Positions 55,401-63,100 of a stretch of DNA of 64,000 nt are shown here, piece after piece. This DNA is from Acanthopleuribacter pedis (lineage in GTDB: Bacteria; Acidobacteriota; Holophagae; Acanthopleuribacterales; Acanthopleuribacteraceae). Made by a program: the position numbers and the translations under genes. Under the pieces are notes generated by a model. It did no database searches and was not told the origin of the DNA. It saw only the letters and a list, made by a program, of their open reading frames with translations. How positions within the stretch are numbered: the stretch's first letter is position 1; the number at the start of each line of letters is the position of its first letter. The stretch lies in contig NZ_JAFREP010000002.1 in the NCBI RefSeq assembly GCF_017377855.1, forward strand, positions 186,001 to 250,000, read 5' to 3'.

Positions 55401-57126
55401 GGTAGGCCTGGCCGCGGCCCTCGGCGAGTCGATCCAAAAACAACAGGCGTTCTTGGGTAAAGGCAAGCGGCAACGGCTGATTGCGCGCTTGACGCGGGAT
55501 GGGCGCCGCGCCCCGGGTGCAATCCGGCGCGAGCAGGTCGGCCTGTAACGCAACCGTGGGGTTGTCGAACAAGGCGCGCAAGGGCAGATCGATGCGAAAG
55601 GTTTTGCGCAGTTGCGCCAAAAGGCGGGTCGCGAGCAAAGAGTGCCCGCCCGCCTGGAAAAAGTTTTCGGTGACGCCGACCTGCTCGCGGCCCAGTATGG
55701 CGCACCAAATCGCGGCCACGGCTTCTTCGCGTGGGTTGCGTGGCGCGGTGTAATCGGCGCCCGCGACCGGCGCGTTGGCAAAAATGCGCGGCAGCGGTTC
55801 CGGCAAGGCTTGGATCAGCGCGCCGACCTCGGGTGCCTCGTCCTGTTCCAAACGACCCAGCAGGTGGGTAAGGTGGTCGAGCACGCGGTCGGCCGCCTCG
55901 CCGTCGAGGCGGTATTGCTGATAAACCAGGTGCAGCGCCAAACCTTCCGGTTGAACCGCAACCATCAGCACCAGCGGGTGGTGGGTACGCGCCCCGGATT
56001 CGTTTTCGGTGTCGGCTTCCACGGTGAAATCCAGGTCGGCAACCGCGTCGGGATCCATTGGGTAGTTTTCAAAAACCAACACGCTTTCGTACAGGGGCGT
56101 GCCAGTGGGCACCCCGCTGAAGGGCTGCAAGGCGCCGCCGCCCAGGGCCTCGTGGTTGCGTGCGACCAGTTGGTCCGCCTGCAAACGGCTCAGTTGATCG
56201 AAAAAGGGTAAGCGTTCGTTCAGTTGGCAACGCAGCGGTTGGGTGGTAGCGAACAAACCGAGGATGCGGTCGACGCCGTCCAATTCGGGGGGACGCCCTG
56301 AGACGGTGATCCCGTAAAGCACATCGCGGCGCCCGCTGTAGCGGGCCAGGAGAACGGCCCACAAACCCTGGAACAAGGAGTTGAGGGTGATGCGGGCGCG
56401 ACGGCAGCGCGCTTGGAGTCGCCGCGTTTTTTCGGGCGACAGGCGCACACGGCGGTCGTCTAGGGCATGGGACGTATCGGCCGGCGCGGGTTCGGCGGTG
56501 GTTGCCAAGGGGGTTGGTTCGCTGACGTCCTGTAGCACCGAACGCCAGTAATCCGCGGTTGCGCTGGTGTCGCGTTTGGCGCGCCACGCCAAATAATCGC
56601 GGTAGGCCGGGGCGGGCGGTGCCTGGGGATCGCGGCCCGCGCGGAAGGCGCGGTAGGCGGCGAACAGATCGCCGAAGATCAGCGAAATGCACCAGCCGTC
56701 CATCAAAAGATGGTGGTGGGTCCACACCAAGCGGTGTTCCTCGGCGCCGAAGCGGCACAGGGTAAACCGCATCAGCGGGGCGCGGGCCGGGTGGAAACCG
56801 GCGGCGCGGTCTTCTGCCAAAAACCGCTGAAAAGCCGTTTCGCCGTCGCCTTCACGCAAATCAAGGTGCGACAGGGAGACCGAGAGCCGCCGGTAAACGA
56901 CCTGTACCGGTTTGTGTAAATCCTTGCCGACAAAACCCGTGCGCAACATTTCGTGGCGCTGCACCAGCCATTGCCAGGCGCGTTCCAGGGCCGCCGCATC
57001 GAGCGGGCCACGCAGACGCGCGTGGCTTTGTTCCAGGTGCAACCCCGTTTGGGTCATGCTCTCCAACCACATGCCCTCTTGCGCCGGGGACAGTGGCAGA
57101 ATGGCCTCGATGTTTTTGCGGCTCAT
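43420..57126 (-). CDS. Giant NRPS-PKS hybrid: C-T, C-A-T, C-A-T, KS-AT-KR(MT)-T
   Basis: A 4568-residue synthase. Order: C (HHLLMDG, about 140) and T (GGHS, about 495) with no A between; C (HHIITDG, about 685), A (FTSGTAGKPKG, about 1157) with unusual a4 GHDPLLRDLF, T (about 1538); C with HHILCDR (Arg1730 in place of Gly), A (FTSGSTGLPKG, about 2196) with pocket D-F-W-N-I-G-M-V-H-K, the Thr code, T (GGNS, about 2588). The PKS part has KS with Cys2820 (TACSTS), AT with Ser3261 (GHSLGE) and HAFHSPMM, typical of malonyl-CoA, and KR with AGGLGGIG (about 3775) and Tyr4354. The KR is interrupted by a C-methyltransferase-like domain (LEVGGGNG about 4035; GLNVVHAT). The last T (GGDS) is about 4505, then an acidic tail. 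No DH or ER is present. The start overlaps the upstream stop (ATGA). Confidence 0.92.
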   Translation of the reverse strand: MSRKNIEAILPLSPAQEGMWLESMTQTGLHLEQSHARLRGPLDAAALERAWQWLVQRHEMLRTGFVGKDLHKPVQVVYRRLSVSLSHLDLREGDGETAFQRFLAEDRAAGFHPARAPLMRFTLCRFGAEEHRLVWTHHHLLMDGWCISLIFGDLFAAYRAFRAGRDPQAPPAPAYRDYLAWRAKRDTSATADYWRSVLQDVSEPTPLATTAEPAPADTSHALDDRRVRLSPEKTRRLQARCRRARITLNSLFQGLWAVLLARYSGRRDVLYGITVSGRPPELDGVDRILGLFATTQPLRCQLNERLPFFDQLSRLQADQLVARNHEALGGGALQPFSGVPTGTPLYESVLVFENYPMDPDAVADLDFTVEADTENESGARTHHPLVLMVAVQPEGLALHLVYQQYRLDGEAADRVLDHLTHLLGRLEQDEAPEVGALIQALPEPLPRIFANAPVAGADYTAPRNPREEAVAAIWCAILGREQVGVTENFFQAGGHSLLATRLLAQLRKTFRIDLPLRALFDNPTVALQADLLAPDCTRGAAPIPRQARNQPLPLAFTQERLLFLDRLAEGRGQAYHERAAVELGGVLDRAALEGALEDLVARHEALRTSFRDGEQGPVQVIAARVATPLRFADRPDLNPLPVAEAVARIAAEAPAFNLAEAPLFRVSLVRLAPERHLMLLHIHHIITDGWSHALFMREWQTLYAARTAGHNADLAPLPLQFADYAAWLRQRFARGDLAETVHYWTEQLKDAPPLSTIPTDRPRGEALSGRAATVSLQLNQPFTRQLAAHAQQHSATLFMLCSAAMHLLLARLTGRDDVLLGMPHAGRDRAELEPVFGFFVNTLVQRARIDGNAGFNHLLEQVRNCCLDAFAHAEMPFEKLVEGLQPQRALNHTPLFQVFINMLNHEPVRLEAEGLRVVEIPLPETEAMFDLTWYIRETATGLHWELRYNRDLYDVATMDRVLHQLAHLLREAIRDGEQAVAALALAPAAPALPEPPAVVGEPIHAAFLRTAAASPNRIALRTESDPITYAELERWSAGLAAALQREGVRRGEITAIYAERGPALVAAVLASLRLGSPFTILDPAYPAGSLINQLEAADPKTLLRDPNARPEPPALAAYWASKRRLTITCKDDGSETRFSDKTIDAAAPAYIMFTSGTAGKPKGVVGNHAAVTHFLAWQRQTFNLTAADRFILLAGLGHDPLLRDLFAPLSIGATLTMPAQTALESGPALSAALAANHITTLHLTPQRLRLLGGEAASLPDLKQVFCGGDRLFAADVRALRRLSPRATVVNSYGTTETPQIAACHIIPPETPAAVIGVGADGSIPIGRGTAGARLWIRNAAGNTAAPGELGTIVVRSNALCLGFLGQSTRIGPDYVTGDLGRRDDDGTVRYEGRGDRQLNLRGNRIEPAMVEHQLQALAAVARAHVGLRRDPNGNDRLIAWWVPAAGRGDAAPVRAALCEQLPPAMVPEVFAAIQEIPLTPNGKTDSRALPEPAWPTAHAAYEPPRDSLEHDLCSLFAAVLEVERVGRNDDFFERGGHSLKAMQLVGRLHAELSLVIPLRAIFKNRTPAALARTAQHAGRAALQAVPVAPPADTYPLAHAQQRLWLLWHLDPAATTYHMGDVLCLEGKLDRDALGKALEGVIQRHAILRTHFPTVNGEPRQRILDPAPYQPAFIDLGENGDPRAAAEEQAQTLLTEPFDLAAKPPVRFTLLRLNAETHWLLFSIHHILCDRWSLGLIAAETATRYNAAKRAEGFAPTPLPIQYHDYAAWSRQDIDGLAEGLAYWRGQLSSAPAPLELPADFTRPALLRHDGAMARVPLAVSRALCEGVGRTHGAGLFMVLSALVKALLYRVTGRTDFNLGTPVAGRFHPDLEQQIGCYANMVVLRQPLQRGMTFSQLLAAVRETAEQAYSHQNVPFDLLVEELNPQRDLSRSPLFDVVVVLQEDAHPAELDGLQVTSLPHPHRISKFDLSFIFEKAGDDLLCHLEYRTDLYRAERINRLADQLNVLAGALLAEPGRVIDRAPLMSVPEQALIAAPNQTEVGYPECDLVTLFEQQAARHGNRRAVIGSNETLNYRALNRQANRLAHTLKQRHGVVPGAMVGLCLDRSPAMIIAQLAVLKTGAAYVPLDASYPDARLQHMLAATQPVTVLCEPGQRTRLAELGASKLLDWGAPLEEKDTNLGLPLFAELPAYVIFTSGSTGLPKGCVLTHRNLVRLVQNDQHPFDLGPDDVWVCAHSFCFDFSVWEVFGALLHGAAVVVAETETVRDIGAFYQLLRREQVTVLNQTPAAFYNLIEEDGKHPAALGDRLRYVIFGGDRLEPFRLKPWLARYGADTPALINMYGITETCVHVSFGPITAADAEQAGRSPIGGPLPDTRMWLLDEQGEARPVGLPGDIYVGGGGLAMGYWGQPALTAARFVPDPRGNGARLYCSGDVGVLRADGGFDHLGRNDFQIQLRGFRVEPGEIEAALCRHARVREALVLATGAGETQQLHAFLVSEGGVGPAASEWRTLLKDRLPDYMVPATFTHLATWPLTANGKIDRGALVKTLAKTDRTAETPASADEQLLRALWRELLGHDAFGADDTFFDVGGNSLLLVRLRAALEKQFNREVPITELFRHTSIRAQSALLGDAPAENTRQRATAAATDPIADADIAVIGMAGRFPGAASVAELWQNLLDGVESVTFFSADELRAAGVPDALIEDPAYVPAKPVMADADRFDAAFFGFTPREAEVTDPQHRIFLQCAWNALEDAGIDPNNSEARIGVFAGCGANGYLLNNVVPNREQLRNLGDYPLLIGNDKDYLATRTAYKLNLRGPAITVGTACSTSLVALHLAVESLRRGECEAALVGGVSIKVPLVEGYAYQQNGILSPDGHCRAFDAAGQGTIGGSGCAVVVVKPLHLAVADGDPVVAVIKGSAVNNDGREKIGFTAPAVDGQAAVIDAALKRAGVHPEQIGYVEAHGTGTALGDPIEIAALTEVYRRHTQKTGTCAIGSVKTNIGHLDAAAGITGFIKASLAVARGRIPKSLHFDRANPEIPFETSPFRVAAQTRDWPLAGRRHAAVSSFGIGGSNAHVILAEAPVQAKRPDTPKGPRLLVLSAKSEAALNAGAQSLADHVARAQPDLDDLAHTLQSGRACFPYRRHVVAEDTAQAVTLLRTPATGVVPAPAQHPKVVFLFPGQGAQHVGMGRELYAQNPLFRAHLDAALQRLTPLLQRDPRALLFGEDPEAEAQVGQTEYAQPLLFAVSYAAARMWQARGVNAHAMLGHSLGEYVAACLAGVFSLDDALRLVVARGRCMQAAPRGTMLAVSAAETRVRLLLPAELSLAAINAPERIVVSGPQAPIDAFAADLTARDIAHRALHTSHAFHSPMMTEAAKALHAVLDEIELTPPKQRYLSNLTGTWITDEQAVDPGYYAQHILRPVRFSDAVTLLESEGDPVYLEVGPGQTLTTLVGQAGITPLRRIPTLPHPRRAEDAVRVCYDALGRLWQAGVGVDWQADRPARPLRRISFPGYAFQGARFWLDAGTGANRVPTTSEPAATEKNSDLSRWFYKPDFTARARTGSPVSLDRGLWLVFHEPTWNLSIADQLNAGGAAVVTVEIGEGYQRRTENRYHVRLGVHADMTALIGEILKREPQQLHIVHAWSGGDIAKRERGYGSLLHLARALQEAACELPIHLQVVTKELWTVAGENEVNAETALLLGPLRVLPQEMPNLRARVIDIHQRGPRFSPARRAQLHAELLHLEGARSVLLRDGDRWEAGYRALQLPEVNAAEVLRPGGTYLIAGGLGGIGLLLAEWMAREAKANLVLIGRGGLPARETWPQWRDAATATAPAVRFLAERATANRAVRLDLAEITPGLEADAAHIIAQTGGDKTLDPRLIATVDTLCTAYLRDFFRERGVDLSPGTRHTRASVVEQLAMPPAYAKFANLMLQTTIARGLFAEENGLTVTDLELPDAGLLSRHLKETHPHMAGELAFLETCVRQYGDVFDGRTKGVQVLYPEGDTQLVRGNAEQTDQSEATRRRMALLTRLIDRILAAADQRPVRILEVGGGNGLMTRMLAAHLRDHNVRYTFTDIGRAFVLGAQREAAERGDDFMDFGVFDISRDPAAQGFEPHQYDFILGLNVVHATPILDQTLTHLQCLLAPGGMLAMVETVKLHVQIDMIWGLIEGWWCYEDTELRQDSPLMDLANWEAVCRRNGFAHTTAFPRDEATRKTEECGLIVAQQALAPTSDTYQTRLAEQAAELIEPMRTTLDTVTRMEGMGAQVLPLRADVGDIGDLAAAVDQARAHFGAIHGVVNAAGETGHRSIFMPARDLTRADSLAQFRARVRGTRALDHVLAEESPDFAVLISSNASVLGGLGFASYAAACSFMDAWGNGERNLPWVSSNWDRWPTARVVARGDETQTSINRFAMDRDQCEAAFARLIARGEPGQLVVSAGRLDARLARWVDLVQPDRAAISEKTERGNGFHARPNLPNPYQAPATPEEHTLIELLQSLLAIEPVGINDDFFQLGGDSLLGTQFMTRAGKHFNLTLPLQFLFEDQTAAKLAQRIADLRAVVEELLVAPEGGAADDEEEGEL

Positions 57127-60100
57127 GCTTCACCCATCCCCGCCAAATCAATTTCGGCAAATACCTTTTCCAAGTCGTCCGCGTCCAAGCCGCTTGCGTC
57201 CATCACCGGGGCCGCATCCGTTTCCGACAAGCAGGCGTCAATCAAGCACACCAAATGGTTGAGGCAATCGTTGGCCCAGTCCGATACCGTCTCGGCGCGG
57301 AAGTGTTCGGCGGTGAAGCGCCAGTGCATTTCCAGGCGACCGTCGTTGATCAGCGCGTCAATTTCCAACGGATGGCTCAGCGGGTTGTCGGGATGGCTGT
57401 CGGGTCCCGGCGCGGGCCGCGGCCGCACCAATCTGCCGTCGGCCTTGCCGTCGATACGGCCGAGGTAGTTAAACAGGACCTCGGCGCCGGCGCGCCGATC
57501 CGGGTACAACCACCCGTAACCGGCGCCCCCGTTGGGCACGGCGCGCAGGGCTTCGGCAACGGCTTGAACCTGGGCCGTGCTTTCCTCCGGCAAGGTCAGG
57601 TTGACCGGGTACATCGCGGTGAACCAACCCACGGTACGCGTGCTGTCATGGGATGCCCCCAAGTCTTGGCGACCGTGGCCCTCAAGATCAAGGACGACCT
57701 GGCTGTTGCCGGTGAGGGCGGCAATTTGGGTTGCGACCGCGGTTACCAGGAGATCGTTAACCGCGATGCGGCGGCGCGTGGGAACTTGGGTGAGCAGATC
57801 GGTGAGCGACGGATCCAAGCTGGTGCGGTAGGTTGCTTGTTGGTTACCCGTGGTTGTTTCGGCGTCGGAACAGCGCGGTAAGGCGGAAGCCGCGCGGGTT
57901 TGGTTTTCCCAAAAAACACGTTCCTCGCGGCCGGCGGGTGAATCGGCCCAGGTTTGGCCCGCGCTGTTCAGCGTTTTGACCGAGGCGGTGCGCGGCGGCA
58001 GTTGCAGGGACCGGCCCGTTGCCTGTTGCGCCAGCAGCGTTTCCAGGTCTTCCAACAAAATACGCCAGGATACGCCGTCCACCGCGAGGTGGTGGATGTG
58101 TACCATTAAGCTGTTGGGGTGGGTCGCGTCGGCGCCCGCGCCCAGCAACAGGTTGGCTTGCAGCAAGGGGCCGTCACCCAGGTGAATCGCCTGGCTCGCC
58201 GCTTCGGCCAACCGCGCGGCGCACGCCGCGGCGTCGCCGTCGCGGCAGTCCGTAACCTGAAGCGGTGCCTGCTCGCCCGGCGCGGCGTAGTGCTGCCGCC
58301 AGGCGCCCTGCTCGCGGATGAAGCGCAGCCGCAAGGCGTCGTGGTGGTCGAGCAGCGCGTTCAGCGCGGCATGGATCTGGGTCTCACCAACCCCCGCGGC
58401 GACATCCAACATCAAGGATTGGTGGTGGTAGTTGGGAACCGGTGGGTTGGCCGCGAAGAAACGCTGCTGCATGGCACCCAGCGGCACCGCGCCCTCGGGT
58501 CGGGGCGCGACCTCGGTAACCGCGGCGAAGCGATCTTGGGTCGCCGCGAAGGCGGCTGACTCGGCCACGGTTGGATGTTGGAAAATCTGCTGCGGGGTCA
58601 GGCGCATCCCGGCGGCCTTGGCTTTGGCCGCGATTTGGATGGCGATGATCGAATCACCGCCCAGGTCGAAGAAGTGATCGTGGATGTTGATTTCTTTGAG
58701 GTTCAGAACCGAGGCCCATATCTCGGCCATGGTGGTTTCGGCCGGGGTGCGTTGCGCGGCCGCGGCCTCGGCGTCGTGCCCGGCCGGTTTGGGATCGGGC
58801 AAGGCGCGGCGGTCGATTTTGTCGTTGCCGGTGCGCGGCAGGTGCTCCATGTGAACGAAATAAGCGGGCACCATGTAAGCGGGCAGCACCTCGCGCAACA
58901 TCGGGCGCAGTTCCTCCGCCGCGGCGGCGTCACCGACCCACCACGCGGTGAGGTGTTCGCCCCGTGTTGCGTCGTCGCGTAACAGCACCACCGCCTCGCG
59001 CACGGCCGGGTGTTTCACCAGACGCGCTTCGATTTCGCCCAACTCCAGACGGAACCCACGCAATTGCACCTGGTGGTCGTGGCGACCGACGTAGACGAGT
59101 TCGCCGTCCGCGCGCCGTTTGGCGAGGTCGCCGCTTCGATATAAACGCGCGCCGGCGGGGCCGTGGGGGTTGGGCACAAAACGCTGGGCCGTCAGTGCCG
59201 GCTGGTTCAGGTAGCCGCGCGCCAGACCGGCGCCACCCACCTGTAATTCGCCCGCGACGCCGAGCGGGACCGGCTCGCCGTGGGCATCCAGCACTTCCAG
59301 GCTGAGGTCGGGCAGCGGCACGCCGATGGGGCTCATCGCGGTTTTGAGATCGGCGCGGGTCACCTGACGGTAGGTCACGTGCACCGTGGTTTCGGTGATG
59401 CCGTACATGTTGATCAGCGTGGTTTCGTCCGTTTCGCGGCGGTTAAACCAGGGTTCCAGCGCCGCGATGTTCAGCGCCTCGCCGCCGAAGACCAGGTAGC
59501 GGGGATGCACCAGGCGGTCGCGGTTCTCTTCCGCGCGCAGCAGTTGGTAGAAGGCAGACGGGGTTTGGCTCAGCAGGGTCACGCCTTCCCGTTGCAACAG
59601 GTCGTAGCAGGTTTCGGGGTTGCGGCTGACCCAGTAGGGCACGGTCAGGACGCGGGCACCATGGCACAAGGCACCCCAGATCTCCCACACCGAAAAGTCG
59701 AAGGCGGCCGAGTGGAAAAAGCTCCAGGTGTCGCTGGGTTGGAAGTCGAACCAGGCGGTGCAACTTTCGAACAAACGGGTCGCGTTGCCGTGGCTGACGG
59801 CCACGCCCTTGGGCGTCCCGGTCGAACCCGATGTATATATAATGTAGGCGAGGTTGGCGGGATCGACGGCAATCCCGGGATTGTGGTCGGGTTGCGCGGC
59901 CAAATCCGCGTCCAGTTGATCCAAGTTCAGCACGCGACAGGATGGATTCGCGGGCAGGGTGCCCGCCAGATCGGTTTGGCTGAGGCACAGCGGCGCTTGG
60001 GCGTCTTGCACCATGTGCTGCAGCCGCGCGGTGGGGTGGGTAGGATCCAGCGGCAGGTAACAGCCGCCCGCTTTTATCACGGCGAGCATGGCGATGATCA

Positions 60101-63100
60101 GTTCCGGTCCGCGTTCCAGGCACAGTGCAACCGGGGTTTCCAAACCCACGCCTTGGGCGCGCAGCAGATGGGCCAATTGGTTGGCGCGGCGGTTTAAGCC
60201 CGCGTAATCCAGGTGCTGCACCTCGCCGTTTTCGCACGGCAGGGTCACCGCCGTTGCCGCGCCGTAGCGGGCCGCGGCGGCTTCCACGCTCGCGACCAGG
60301 GTGGCGCCGGTGGTGGCGACACGGGGGGCGGCGTCGCCGCGCACGTTAAGCAATTGGCGGCGTTCTGCCGTGGTGAGCATGGCGAGCCGGTCGAGGGGTT
60401 GGTTGGGATCGCTGCTCAACGCTTCCAGCAGCAGCCTGAAGTGTTCCGTCCAGCGCTGGAGCGTGGCCGCGGCGAAGAGGTTGCGGTTGTAGTCCCATTC
60501 GATGTGAACCTGTTCGCCGTCCAGGTAGGCGTTGACGACCAACTCAAAGGGAACGTGATGTTTGGGCACATCCACCTTCTCAACCTGGAGATCGCCGAGG
60601 GTCAGACTGCCCGGCACGGTTTCCAGGTTGAAGGTGATGTTGATCAGCGGCGCGCGGGTCGGATCGCTGTTGCGTGTTTTCAGGTCGGCCGCGCGGAATT
60701 GGGCGTGGTCGTGGGCGGCGAAAAAGTGCTGCTTCAGCGCGGCAAGGTAGGCCCTGAAATGGGCGGCTTCGCCCGGTTCGCTGAGGAGGGGAACCAGGTG
60801 AACGAAATGGCCGATGCAGGGGTCGAGGCCCGCGAGCGCTTGGCCGGCGACGGGCACGCCGATGACGTGGCGATCCTCGCCGGTTAAGCGGTAGAGCAGC
60901 ACCTTAAACGCGGCGGCGAGGGTGACAAACAAGGAGGCGCCCTGTTTTTGGCCGAGCGTTTTGAGTTGGGCCACCAGCGGCGCCTCGAGGGTGCTGACCA
61001 CCCGTGCGCCGACCACGGTTTTCAACGGCGGTCGCGGGAAATCGAGTGGCAAGGCCGAGGCGGGCACACCGTCTTGGAAGCGTTCCATCCAGTAAGCCGT
61101 GTTGTTTTGACGCGCCGTGACCTGGGCCGGCGCTTCCAGCCAGGCCAGGTATTGGGCCGGGTTTTGCGGCGTGGGTAGGGGTGGGGTCGGTCGGCCGATC
61201 TGTTGGTTGTAAAGCTGGAGCAGGTCGCCGAGCAGGGTGTCCATCGAGAGGCCGTCGCACACCAGGTGATGGGTGGCGGCGCAAAGGACGTGTTCCTCCT
61301 CGGCCAGTTGGTAAAGCGTGGCGCGCACCAGCGGGCCGCGTTTGAGGTCGAAGGCGCGGTACTCCTCGCGGTCGAGGAGGTCGGCGAGGCGCTGCGGGGT
61401 GTCGCGCAGGTCAACGCGGGTCAATTCGGCCGCGATGCGCGCATGGACCAAGCTTTCGCCTGTGTCCGCGTCAACCGTGGTGCGCAGTGCGTCGTGGCGG
61501 GCGACCACCTTTTTGAAGGCGGCGGCGAGAGCGTCGCTTTGCAACGGGCCGCGCAGCCGCATCGCCGCCGGGGTAATGTAGGCGTGGGTCGCGGCCGGGT
61601 CCATCGTGCAGGCGGTTAGGATGTCGCGCTGGTCCGGGGTCAGCGGGGCGCGTTCCGGTTGGCTCGGATCGGGTAGAAAGCCGCCGCGTTGCATGTCGGC
61701 GACGGCGCGGCGCACCGCCGCAACCACCGCGTCCAAATCTTCGTCGCGGTGTGCCGTGCTCACGAAGTAGGGCCGTTCACCCCAAACCGAAACACCGTGC
61801 AGGCGCAAGTGGTAGAAGAGCAGTTCGAACCACTTGTAATCGTCGCGGGCCGCGAAGGCGAAGATCGAGGCGTGGTTTTTGACAAAAATCGGGGCCTGGG
61901 CTTCCTCGAAGACCGCGTTCAGGGCCGCCGCGAAACGGGTCGTGCGCGCGGCCAAGGTTTCTTGAAGCGCGGGGCCTTCGTCGAGCAGGTGTTGGAACAC
62001 CGCCGCCGCGGCCGCGATGCCCAGCGGGTGTTTGCAGAAGGTGCCCGCGAAGACCGTTTGGTTGGCGGGCGGGAAGGAGCTGTCGTCGTATTGCCAGAAA
62101 CCGCCGTCAATCGCGTCCATGTATTCGGCTTTTCCCGCGACGATGCCGAGTGGCATGCCGCCACCCGCGATTTTGCCGTAGGTGGCCAAGTCGGCGCGCA
62201 CGCCGAAGACCGCCTGGGCGCCGCCGGGATGGACGCGAAACCCGGTGACCACCTCGTCGAAAACAAGCAGGGTGCCGACCGCCGCGGTGACCTTGCGCAG
62301 CTCGCGCAGGAAGGGGCCGGGTTCCAATTCGGGGTTGCGGCATTGCACCGGTTCGACCAGCACCACGGCGATGTCGTCTTGCTCGCGGAGGAATTGGAGC
62401 GCGCTGTCGCAGCCGTAGTCCAGCACAACGATGTCGTCGACCATGTGTTGGGGGATGCCGAGCGTGACCGGCAGGCTGTTGCCCGCGGCGCCGCGCCGCA
62501 CCAACACGCTGTCGAAGTTGCCGTGGTAGGAATCCTTAAACAGGGCCACGCGGTTGCGGCCCGTGGCCGTGCGGGCCAAACGCATCGCCGTGGCGACCGC
62601 CTCGGAACCGGTGATGCAGAAGGTGACTCGGTCCATGCCGGTGAGTTGGCGGAAACGCTGCACCGCGTTTTCCATCAGCGAGATTTGCGGGCCCACCATT
62701 TGCGGGCGGCCGGCGAGGGCCTCGCTGACGGCCTTGGTGACAAAGGCCGGGTTGTGACCGAACAGATTGACGCCAAAACCCATCACCATGTCGATGTAGC
62801 GGTTGCCGTCCAGGTCGGTGACCTGGCAGCCCTCGGCGCGCTCGATGACCAGCGGATACACCAGGTTTTTCCAAAGAGCTTGGTAACCGAGGGACGCGCG
62901 CACATCGGCCAGCGTGGCGCGGTTCTTTTGGGTGAAATCGCGCGAACCTTTGGTTTTGGCCAGATAACGTTCGCTGAAGACGTCCAGGTAGGCGCGCTGC
63001 CGTGGGGTCAGTTCGTCGCTTTCTTCCCGTTCAATGGGGCGGTAGGGACCGAGCTTGACCTTTTCCGCGCTTTTGACGGGGGCTTTTTTGGGCGGCGGCG

